A DNA stretch of 64,000 bases, taken from Azadirachta indica (lineage: Eukaryota > Streptophyta > Magnoliopsida > Sapindales > Meliaceae). The DNA is taken from NCBI GenBank assembly GCA_022749755.1, contig CM040444.1:7567009-7631008 (forward strand). The letters are read 5' to 3'. Every line of letters begins with the position of its first letter. Within the stretch, counting starts at the first letter, position 1. Both the position numbers and the translations under genes were made by a program. The notes below the pieces were generated by a model, which saw nothing but the letters and a program-made list of their open reading frames with translations, was not told the origin of the DNA and searched no databases. Of this stretch, positions 11,633 through 21,384 are shown piece by piece.

Positions 11633-13285
11633 TGGATTTGGTAAAAGATGTAATGGTAGTATGTATGTGAGACATGTGCTCTTAACAACGAGGGATGTTG
11701 ATTGCCCTTTCATATATGTATATATATAGGGTAGTGAGAATGCTATATATCATCAAATAGATTGAGTAAATCTCTAGCATACAAGCCTTTGTATATTTGT
11801 AATCCTTTTTTAAAGAGAAATAGAAAAGCTAAAGGTGAGTTCTTTAGTAATAATGTATGCGAGCGTATTTTGTTTCTTTCATGTGCAGAAAATTTAGATA
11901 GCATAACCTCCATTGTAGAAGTATAGGATTTCTAGCTAAGTGTTCTTAGCACAAGCGCGAGGTTATCACATCATCAAAAAGTCTTTTGTCACATCAACCC
12001 TCGTAATGACTACTTTTCATTAGTTAAACACACATAACCTATGAGATTTCGATCCAGTTTCTCATTTTTAAGATTTCGAGAATCATAGAGCTCTAGGTAG
12101 GCAAATGCTCATGTCCCCTAGAGTTTGAGCTAATTATCCACTTCTTCGCTACTTTTAATTACTTGAACCAAAAAAGAACCACTCTTTGCTCTGTTTGAAC
12201 CAGTTACTTTTAAATTTTTCTTTTCATAAAGTAATTAATATGTTAAAAGTGTATTTGTAAGATTAATTCAAAATTAAATTTTATTTGCTTTAGTAATAAT
12301 ATATAATTTTATTATTATTTGTAATATTCTGTTATTATTTGTTATAATTATTTTTTTTATAACAATTAATCTATTTTAAAATTTTCATATATTAATTTTA
12401 AATAAAATTTTATTTAAAATAATTATTATTAATATAAAAATTTTATAATTTGAAATATTCTTGTGTAATCTATACATAATTTAAAATAATTCAAATTTCA
12501 TCATCATCATCATTACTATTATTGTTATATTAGTTTGTTAATCCTAATAAAATTATTTTTATTATAAATTTTCTTACTTTATTTTAAAAAGTTAATTCTT
12601 TTGGAATATTTTTTAAATAAAATAAATTAGTTTATTAAGTTTTATAATTATTAATAAGTAAAAAAATATAATAACGGTGATAATAATAATAATGATCATG
12701 ATGTTGATGATGATGATAATAATAACAATAATAAATTTGAATTATAAAAAATAAAATATTACTAAAAAATAAAATTTAATTTTGAATTAATCTTATAAAT
12801 ATACTTTAAGCATATTAAATATTTTAATAAGAAAAAATTTTAAAAAATCAGTTCAAACAGACCAAATGGTGGTTCTCTTTAATTCAGTTAATAAGAGTAA
12901 AATAAAAAAAAAATTAGAATTGAAAGAGCAAAGAACATTTTTGAAACAGTAAGGAGATTTGGGTAATTAGCTCAAACTCTATGGGATATGGACATTTTCC
13001 CGCTCTAGGTTCTACTTGATAGGTTAGTACTTCATAATGTAGTAACACAGGAACCTCCGTTCAAGAGGAAGGAGCGAAGCGATTTCCTTGCATGAAATTC
13101 CTACTTACTTTGTCGTATTAGATGATCGCTATGCAACAATTGTGCTGGTGAGACGATCACCAATCATTGTTATCATACACCTATCCCTACTTTATCTGCA
13201 TAGATTGATTTTCATAACGCCACGTTATTGGTAAAAATCCCATCACAACATTAACTTAATGGTAAAATTTGAGTTGTTAGTAAAT
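11633..13285. repeat. Segmental duplication, copy B (left part, interrupted)
   Basis: Counterpart of 1,733-2,480. The similarity is continuous except for the 903 bp foldback transposon at 12,099-13,001, which has no equivalent in copy A. DNA from 13,285 to 13,690 is AT-rich without a gene. Confidence 0.75.
12099..13001. mobile_element. Foldback / MULE-like non-autonomous DNA transposon
   Basis: The left end starts aggcaaatgctcatgtcc; the right end, read inwards, starts gggaaaatgtccatatcc. Both continue into (a/t)agagtttgagctaatta. The inverted repeat then extends, with gaps, for several hundred bases on each side. Matching inner blocks include gttcaaacaga-c and aagattaattcaaaattaaa. The element is flanked by perfect 9 bp direct repeats gctctaggt at 12,090-12,098 and 13,002-13,010. 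Nine-base target duplications and long terminal inverted repeats are characteristic of Mutator-like elements. No transposase is encoded, and the loop is AT-rich with att/cat trinucleotide runs. The paralogous segment at about 2,190-2,210 is the empty site. Confidence 0.85.
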
Positions 13286-13689
13286 TTATTTGCTGAATTG
13301 AATTAAAATATCTTTATAAAATTCATTTATTTTTTAATATATTAATTTTATTTTAATTATTTATAAGATATGATAAATAAAATTATCGATTTTCGAATAA
13401 TTATACACAAATATGATAAATTAAAAATAAATATATTATTTTTAATTACTCAAATTTATTAATATTTTAACAAATATATTCGAATTTCGGATTGAAAAAT
13501 AAAGAGGCCCGATGTAAATAAAAAAATAAATAAGCAAAACTAGATGATTAATTTAAAGGAATCGATGTGAACCCTCCATATAACACTTACTCCATCTCCT
13601 AAGAATATGCTCGCACAGTTTCTCAAATCCCATAAATCTGGAAAACTTAAAAGCAATTTATAGATTAATTATTTATCATTTTAAAGAAT

Positions 13690-14150
13690 TTAACTTTTCT
13701 GAGGATGGATTTTGAATCAAGAATCAAAACATGAACTCAATACAGATTGAGAAGAAGGTAAATTGGAACCTAACAATAGAGCAAGATTTTAATCAAGGGA
13801 TGCCCAAAAAAAAGAAAATATTGTTTTTGATAAGGGGGTTCAACGTGAAGAAGCGAGAAAATTTTCACCGTGAGCGAAAAAGGGAAAGAATCCATCTCAT
13901 GATTAAATGACAAAACAGAAGAGAGAGAGAATTTGGCTGCAATGAAAAGAGAGAGATGTCCTAGATTTGAAAATCCTAGAGTTAAACTAATCGTTAAGGG
14001 TTTTTTTTTTTTTATATATTTTTTATTTCATCTACTTACATTTACTATTAAACGTCTTGACTTGGTTATTTTTTTCCTAAACAGCATAATTCGACAATAT
14101 CCTTTTTTAACAGTAATAAAGCTGACAAGGAAATAGGGACATATTCCCAA
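13690..14150. repeat. Segmental duplication, copy B (right part), 3' side of the SABATH gene
   Basis: Matches 3,545-3,870 and, more weakly, 16,430-16,575 (gatggattttgaatcaagaatc / gatgggttttagatcaaggatc, then gttcaacgtgaa / gctgaacgtgaa and atgacaaaa-agag). The 14,150-14,389 spacer has no gene and should contain the 3' UTR of the SABATH gene, which reads leftwards. Confidence 0.65.
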
Positions 14151-14389
14151 ATTTAATTAATTCAACTTAACTTTTTTAATAAAGCAGGAGACATAATAGT
14201 CTTGTTATGTTTCTACTAAAATACCTTATTTCCACCCGTACTTGCTTAGTAATAAGACAAATATGTAATAAAACAATATACATCTGCACATAAACATATG
14301 AATAACAACAGTATATTTATTAAAAAAGAAAATCTATTTCTTTTCATAACATTATTAATAAAATTCTAGAATTTTGCATATAAAATCTA

Positions 14390-14722
14390 TTAAATCCGCT
14401 TCAGTAAGATGAAGAGGTGTAAATTGTTACGCAGAGCCTCCTGAAATTTTGAGAAATTCAGTTCAACTTTTGTGTTGAAAAGGTTGAATATTTGTTCTGC
14501 AATCTCATCTCCAAAATGATTCCTCATGAATCCATCGCCGCCAGCTCTTGCTATTAATGCAAAACCTTCGGGAGTGAGAGTTGTTTTCATCGGCTGAGCA
14601 AATTTCTCCATCTTTTCAATACGAAAGTTTTCACTTGTTCTCAATATTGCCTCCAACTCCGCAGGGGTTGCATGATATGCAGGCACGTTGAAGGAGTTCA
14701 CTTTTTCTTCCCCAAGTACTCC
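14390..14722 (-). CDS. SABATH exon 3
   Basis: Acceptor TTTTGCAG|GGAGTA after a pyrimidine-rich tract. 333 bp, ending LLKRI and TAA at 14,390-14,392. It encodes GVLGEEKVNSFNVPAYHATP, the conserved continuation after KDLVKM, and the C-terminal helical cap. Confidence 0.85.
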   Translation of the reverse strand, partial: GVLGEEKVNSFNVPAYHATPAELEAILRTSENFRIEKMEKFAQPMKTTLTPEGFALIARAGGDGFMRNHFGDEIAEQIFNLFNTKVELNFSKFQEALRNNLHLFILLKRI

Positions 14723-14821
14723 CTGCAAAAAGAAAAAACATATTTGTATAATATCAAAAGTTAATAAATTTATTACTCTTGGTACATCAAACATAAAAAT
14801 GTAGTCACTCTATTCAAGGCA

Positions 14822-14900
14822 TTATATATATATACAATATGATATAATATAATATTTATATATATATATATATATATATGATATAATATAATATATATAG
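14822..14900. repeat. (TA)n microsatellite inside SABATH intron 2
   Basis: Nearly pure TA dinucleotides mixed with gatataatataata units, entirely inside the second intron. Confidence 0.8.
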
Positions 14901-14950
14901 AATCAACAATATATTATTGGTAGATTGTATAGGGAGTTATTCATTCTTAC

Positions 14951-15603
14951 CATTTTGACCAAGTCCTTGAGGCAAGAACCCATAACATCACAGTATATAC
15001 CGCTGAGAGTGTCGGAGAAAGAGATGCCATCTGGTACAACTACTGCTAAAATCAACATCAAACCTCCAGGTACAAGTTCTTCAGCTCTTGCATTCAGAAA
15101 ACACTCCATATCACTCTTGAATTGAGTTGAATATGCCTCAACAACTTCTTTCTCTGCTAAGTTGAGTATATTGCTTTTATTCCTGTCCACAACTTCTTTG
15201 GAACGCTGGTAAGAAAGTGTAAGGCATAGGACATGTGGGCTAAGTGTAAAGATGATTTGGGAAACAAGCGATCGCGAAACGAACCCGGCACACCGGCAGC
15301 AAAATATTTCCGAGAAGGTGGAAGGGTTTTAAAGAGTATGTTAAAGTCATTTTCATACTGATCATTGAAGAAAGCTTGGAATTCTAGGGCTGAAAGGTTT
15401 TGGTTTTTAGCTTTGAGGAATTTCAGCTCTACAGCTTCAATGATGTTTTGTATGGAGAAAAAGGTGTTAGGTCCAACAGAGCAGCCTAAATCTACTATTT
15501 TAACTACTGCTGTACTTGAAGTATCAAATCCAAGGTGTTTTAGGTCAAATTTTTCTAATATTACTTCTTTGATTAGTTCCTTTATAGCATCTGCAGCGTC
15601 CCT
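14951..15603 (-). CDS. SABATH exon 2 (carries the frameshift)
   Basis: Acceptor ATGCAG|AGGGAC and donor AAAATG|GTAAGA. The 653 bp length is one short of a multiple of three, although both neighbouring exons are in phase 0, which confirms the single missing base. It holds motif I and most of the SAM-binding fold. The segment after DRN is a few residues shorter than in typical homologues. Confidence 0.85.
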
Positions 15604-15802
15604 CTGCATTGCCATCATAAATAGGGATCAAATACTATGAAATGAAAATGATTTCTAAATGAATCAAAATATTTAATGTTGACTTGCCAAAAGGAAGAAA
15701 ACCAACGCACGCAGGCTCCCAAACATAGCCTTACATAAAATTCAGATTGTAAGAGCAACTAAAATTTAAAAAAAAAAAAAAAAATGGTGATTAGTGTTGT
15801 AC

Positions 15803-15877
15803 CTGCATGGTGGAATTTTTAGTATAACTGTAAGCACCATCCCCACCGGTCATGGTGACTGCTCCGGAGCTGGACAT
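15803..15877 (-). CDS. SABATH exon 1
   Basis: Starts at ATG 15,875-15,877 and ends CAG|GTACAA. It encodes 25 residues including MTGGDG and YTKNST, the conserved N-terminal segment that closes over the active site. The phase at the donor is 0. A TATA-like attaaataaagg lies roughly 60 bases upstream. Confidence 0.85.
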
Positions 15878-16004
15878 TCTTTTCTTTCTTTTGCAAATTA
15901 ATCTACAAACACATCATAATGTTTCAAGTTGTGCCTTTATTTAATCTACCTCACAAATATTATCTAATCTCTGGCTTTTTCTGACTGATTCTTTATTCAT
16001 TATT

Positions 16005-17165
16005 ATTATATTTTGTCGTTTTCATTCTGCATTATCCCAAGCAACAAGAGAAAGAAAAAAAATGAATAAAAGGAAATAAAAAATTAATTTATAAAAGAAA
16101 ATATATATAGAGACAAGAGACATAAAGATAAATAAAAAATTAATTTATGAAAAGAAGGCTTATAAAACGAAAAAGAAGAGGTAAAGACTAACAAAAAAAT
16201 TAATTTATGAAAAGAAGGTTATAGTAGAAAAAGAAGAGATAAGATGAATAAAAAACTAACTTATGGAAAAAAAAAAAGAAGGATAGAGAGAATTAAATAG
16301 GGAAGAACGAATTAATTTAGTGTATTTGTGTACATCAATTTGTGAAAACAGGGAAACTCTGAAAACGAATACTGAGCTCTCTCAAAATTGAAAAATTTGT
16401 GAAACAAAAATCAGTGTCAATCAATTTCAAAAGATGGGTTTTAGATCAAGGATCATAAAACAAAGAGAGAACTTTTTTGAAAGCGGGGCTGAACGTGAAA
16501 GCCATTTAATGACAAAAGAGAGGGGAAACAGAATTGGGTTATAATGCAGTTAAGAGATTTGAAAGTTGTTTAATAGACAAAGCAAACAACAACATTAGAA
16601 ATTAAAAAGCAAAAATAAATGAAAACAAAAGCACAAAAATTTTGACAGAATCACACCCAAAGCAATAAATTAAAACTAAAGCCCACTAAAAACACCTAAG
16701 TACTCCCAAATCAGCTCCTTCAGCCTGACCATAATTAAAAACTCTATTTTAATCTTAGATATCTAAAGGTTATAATAATATTTTAAAAATTAATTTATGA
16801 AAAGAAGGCTTATAAACAGAAAAAGAAGAGGTAAAGATTAATAAAAAATTAATTTATGAAAAGATGGTTATATACGAAAAGAAGAGACAAGATGAATCAA
16901 AAACTAATTTATGAAAAAGAAAAAGAAGGATAGAGAAAATTAAATAGATAAAAACGAATTGAAATATAAATAACTATATCAATTATCGTTATCTTTTTTC
17001 GTTTTCATTTTGTATCATCACGACCAATAAGAGGCAGAGAAAAAGAGATAAATATATGTAAAAAATTAATTTATAAGATAAATAAAAAAAATTAATTTAT
17101 GGAAACAAAGTTGTAAGAAAAAGGGTATGATAAATAAAAAATTAATTTCTGAAAACGATTTGATT
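16005..17165. repeat. Repeated purine-rich minisatellite blocks upstream of the SABATH gene
   Basis: Three blocks (about 16,005-16,330, 16,780-16,960 and 16,985-17,160) share the order cgttttcattctg(c/t)at-atc, then caa(c/t)aagag, then gaaaaagaagag-taaga, then taaaaaattaatttatg units. The same unit opens the window at 1-135. Between blocks, 16,430-16,575 is a third copy of the sequence found at 3,545 and 13,800. No gene seen. Confidence 0.6.
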
Positions 17166-17757
17166 TAATATACACAAGGTCAGCTCTAAATTAGTTATTC
17201 ACCATTTTATATTCAATGAATTTGATCTCATCTAACTAGATTAAACAACACTAAAATAGATTGTTACAGGACAATTTTAAAATTTAATTACTTTAAAAAA
17301 TTATTTATTTATTTTTAATTTAATTTGTTATTTAATTTTTTTTTTTTATTTGAATAAAAATTATTTTTTTATTTATTTAAGTTAATTTATAATATTAATT
17401 TTTTTTTTATTTATATTATATATATAAGACGTTCTGTATTATTGTTTAGAAAATTTTTTATTTAATAAAATATTATTTTTTTAATTTTTTTTTTATAAAA
17501 TTATTATTTTAATATTTATATTTCAATTCGTTAGGAACATTATGATTAGAATGATAATTAACCCTATTCGTTAAAATATTTATTTAATCAATTATATTAA
17601 AGTATCGAATAAAATTTGGTGTTCGATAAAATATTTTTATCCCACCTACGTTAGTGAGCTTAAACTCCAATTAATGAACATTCAAATGCCTATTATTAAC
17701 AATTTAACAGCAAAATCAACTGATCATTAGTCTTAATTAAACTCTAAAACAATGAGA
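17166..17757. other. Very AT-rich spacer
   Basis: Long T runs and AT-only stretches (17,280-17,520). I see no gene or recognisable element. Confidence 0.5.
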
Positions 17758-17871
17758 TCAAGAACTGAAGGAGAAAACAGTGACTTCAAATTGCGAACTG
17801 TAAAAGGCGAAACGAAACGTTGCTTTAAGCTTGCTTAATTTGGAAAATGAAAAATTATAAAGGGAAAATTT

Positions 17872-18037
17872 GACACGTGTCTTGAGAAAGATATAAGATT
17901 GTAGTCGATGTTGTGGTTGCAGCTGGCCACGTCGACTTGTATTTGACGTCATACTCCATTCATACATCTCTAGATTGCCTAAGATTTGGTACAGACTCAT
18001 TAATTGTACACTTAGCCAATGAGAGCATGCCACGTCC
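17872..18037. promoter_or_regulatory. Cluster of four ACGT-core motifs (G-box/ABRE and TGA-type)
   Basis: Within 166 bases lie the palindrome gacacgtgtc (17,872-17,881, G-box/ABRE), gccacgtcga (17,926-17,935), the palindrome tgacgtca (17,944-17,951, C-box/TGA type) and gccacgtcc (18,030-18,037). A gccaat CCAAT-like box lies near 18,014. Such motifs bind plant bZIP and bHLH factors. The local base composition is less AT-rich than on either side. No gene start is adjacent: the SABATH ATG is 2 kb away in the minus direction. It may be a distal promoter part or the promoter of a lost gene. A 93-codon minus-strand open frame here resembles no known protein. Confidence 0.4.
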
Positions 18038-18059
18038 ATGTATCTAGGATAAATGGATA

Positions 18060-21000
18060 AAATAATTCCGTGATCTTGGAATAAAAAATTTCAGTATAAA
18101 TAATTTATTTATTTTGATTTTAAATTTGAAAGAAAATTTTGAACTACTTATTTTACATAATTATAATTAATCTGCTAATTAAGTAAAATAAAATATTTAT
18201 TTACTATAAAGTTAAAAGTTATTCTCTATCGTAAACTATTAGTTCAAATTGTAAATAATGTAAATATAAGAATGCAAATAATATTATTAAAAATAAATTA
18301 TAAAATTATATTGATCATTACGTAGAAAAATAAGGTTAAAATTATAAATTTATATATCTTATAAAATATTTATTTTATATAATTATGCAATAATTTTAAG
18401 GGGTATATATTTTTTTATATTTTTAGAGGAGTATAGGTTATTTATCAAATTAACCTTATTTAAGACGTATATATCATATAAACTTATTGTGATAACTTTC
18501 AATAAAAAGGTAGGCATATTTGATATGTAAATAAATTGAATGGTAGGACTGAAATTAACCCTATCTAAGACCTATAGAAATTAATAACAGTATTTATTTT
18601 GAAAAAAATTTATAATACTGGGATCAAGAATTCTAGCATCAATAACCCATTTATTATGACTTTTAAATTTGAAAGAAAATTTTCGAACATTCATGTTATA
18701 TAATAATAATGAATCAGTTAACTTCAAAAATTTACCTACTACTTATATTAAAATTTGTTTTCTTTATTTTTTAATATATTAAAATTATTTTGTTACAATT
18801 TGTTTTTTAAAATATACTTGAAATACAAATTTCATAGATTATAATTGAAATTTAATGTTAAACAATGTGTTATGTATACTAAGAATAATTTATTTAAAAA
18901 ACATTATTTTAAATATTATCAAAATGCATATATATTCTATCTTCATTTTTCTAAAAAATTATTAATAATAAAATAAATTATAAGAGCTCAAAAGTCAATA
19001 TTAGAAAGTAAAACACATTTTATCTATTACTTATGATAATTGTATTTATATAATTTTATAAGAAACATATGTTGATTTAAAGATGTAAACATCATTGTAA
19101 TAGTTGAGAATGAATAGTATAATAAAAATTACAATATAACTAATATTACATTAATTAAAAAAAGAAATAAGAATATCTTAAAACTCTTGACCTAATGTGT
19201 GGATGTTTTATTTTATGATACTTCTATGATAAGTGATTCTGTTTGGCTCCCTCACAAGGACCCGAGGTTTAAAAGAGTTGAAGGGGAGACAACTGTGGCA
19301 TCCACATCGCTTATGAAAATGAAATTGGATCAGGTTATAAGCTTTGGATTGTTTTAGTTGAGCAAATGCGTTTCAGATTAAAAAGCCCAAAAATAAATCT
19401 GTGATAGGCTGTGTGCCCAAAACAATAATATCTATTTGGTTTGAATCTAGTTATATATTACCTTTATGGAATACAATTCATTTTCAAGATGTGTTGGTGG
19501 TGAATATGGTAGACATGTGAGACTTAGAATCTCATACTAAAGAGCATAGAGATTCGAGTTCTCTTCAAGACATAATATTGAGAATGCTTTTTTAATTAGC
19601 AATTTAATAAGAGATCTCAAATCGAATTGATATTGATATACCAATTCGATTTAAGATTTAGGAATTAGAATAAGTATGGCAACAAATCATGAAATCTTAT
19701 TGATCTTTTTTATCTAATGAATAGGAAGTCTGCTTTGAAATCACTTGCCCTGTACCTACCCCTCTTCGCCTTCGCCCCTTAGTATATGTTTCAACAGGAA
19801 TCACACAAGGATAGATTAATACGATATAAACCTTTAGTAGAATGCCTGGTTGGAACCCACTAGATAAAGTGCTTCCTTAAGACTTAAAGATGTCAAACCA
19901 ATGATAATTTAGTCTCTTAAGCTTATCATCAATTATATTCAATTGGTTTGAACGTGGATTAATTGCTCTTTATATAATGTGTGATTAGGGAATGCAACAA
20001 AAATATTATTTTTGCGGATATCCATCTATAGCCTATCTTGATAGATAAGATATGCATATTGTAAAATAAGTTATGGATAGGATATAGCAATCAGGTGTAA
20101 TATCAGTATAGGATATGGATATGATACGAATATTCTGAAATATCCTACAAATATCCGCATGAGATATCCGTTTTATTTTTTTTAATTAAGTTATCAAAAT
20201 AACATGATTTTGGATTTAATATAAAATGCCAACTATAAGCAACGTTAAATATTTCTCTTTGTAGTATGATTTTCTTTGTAATATGCAAGTATAATTTTCT
20301 TCGTAATATGCTTATTAATTTAATAATTTTATATTGTATTGCTAGGAACATATAATATCATAGAATTAGAATATGTTACAATAATTCCCATATATATATA
20401 TATATACATATACTAATTTCGTTGAAAGAGTAATATGAATATAATAATTAATTAGTTTATTAGTATAGTGTTAGAATACATATAGTGCCTTATGCAATCA
20501 GCAATATATTATTATGCCATTTTATAATATTAATATACATTCTAATGTCTACTAAGATTGTAATTAATTTATTAATATATTTAAATAATTTATGATATAT
20601 TATTTGCTCTTTTGGCAATATACAATTATATGAGTATATATGCTCTCTTTTTAATCAATTTTCTCTAAAATTTTGTTTGGAGATTACGTATTAGAAAATA
20701 TTTATGATATGTTAATTGTGAAATAAGTTATTTGCATATTATTTATTTGAAATAACCTGTAAATTTGCAACCTAATTAGATGAATATATTTTTGTGAAAA
20801 GTTTAAGTTTAGGTGAAAAAGTGGATGATTTAATTCAAGTAATTGATCAATTGAATTGCAATATTGATCAATTGTGTCACATTGTTTAGATTTAATTCAA
20901 ATATGTAGTCTTATCTTTAATTCTTTGATTCTTCATCCATTAATCAAAGTTCTGTGGAATCTTTGAATTATACATAGAGGAATCGATTCTCAATTTCTTA

Positions 21001-21384
21001 CTTTTTGAGTGGTTGAAGAGAAGAAAAATGATGCTTTTGTTGTTCTCCAATATTGTTATCTAGTTGTAGTTTCTTGTAAAAGAAAAATCTATGTTAAAAA
21101 GGAAATTGATGCGTTGTCTAAAGTAATCGGCGCATTACTGCTTTGAGGTAAGTTATCTTAGCATATATTTTGTTATTTTGGTTGATTTGATTATAATTGA
21201 AGATATAGTGACGTTATGATCATCTTTGCATGACTAAATTTAATCTTCTATCGTAGAATAATAATAAAATAGTTACGGGCATGGACTAGATAATGAGATT
21301 AGTTTTATTTTTATTTAATTTATTAACATGATATATTATTTTAAAATATTGAAAATTAAATTATAAATTTAAAATGTGCCATAT
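18060..21384. other. Gene-free AT-rich region
   Basis: No convincing gene. Around 20,009-20,170 there is a dense set of ggatat/atatcc words that could be the end of a degenerate DNA transposon. A good splice-donor-like gaggtaagttat occurs near 21,145 after a short open stretch, but nothing is recognisable around it. Confidence 0.4.

Larger units (their letters stand above)
14390..15877 (-). pseudogene. SABATH-family SAM-dependent carboxyl methyltransferase, one-base frameshift
   Basis: SABATH enzymes transfer a methyl group from S-adenosylmethionine to carboxyl groups of small acids (salicylate, jasmonate, farnesoate and others) in the cytosol. Three exons with GT/AG introns (15,604-15,802 and 14,723-14,950) would give about 353 residues; the family usually has 350-380. 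Motifs in order: MTGGDGAYSYTKNSTMQ at the N-terminus; DLGCSVGPNTF (motif I, SAM binding); FFNDQYENDFNILF; VPGSFRDRLFP; SYALHFLTSVPK; RAEELVPGGLM; GDGFMRNHFGDEI near the C-terminus. The order and wording are closest to the At5g38100/At5g37990-like clade. One base is missing near 15,195-15,200: in the family VPK is followed by E-V-V-D-R, but here the frame runs into a stop at 15,157. Everything else, including splice sites, start and stop, is intact. Either this is a very young pseudogene or the base is a sequence error. The substrate cannot be read from the sequence. Confidence 0.9.

Noticed and set aside
17758..18039. 93-codon minus-strand open frame with a good ATG
   Set aside because: The composition is non-protein-like after residue 50, and the ATG sits inside the ACGT motif cluster; promoter sequence is the better reading.
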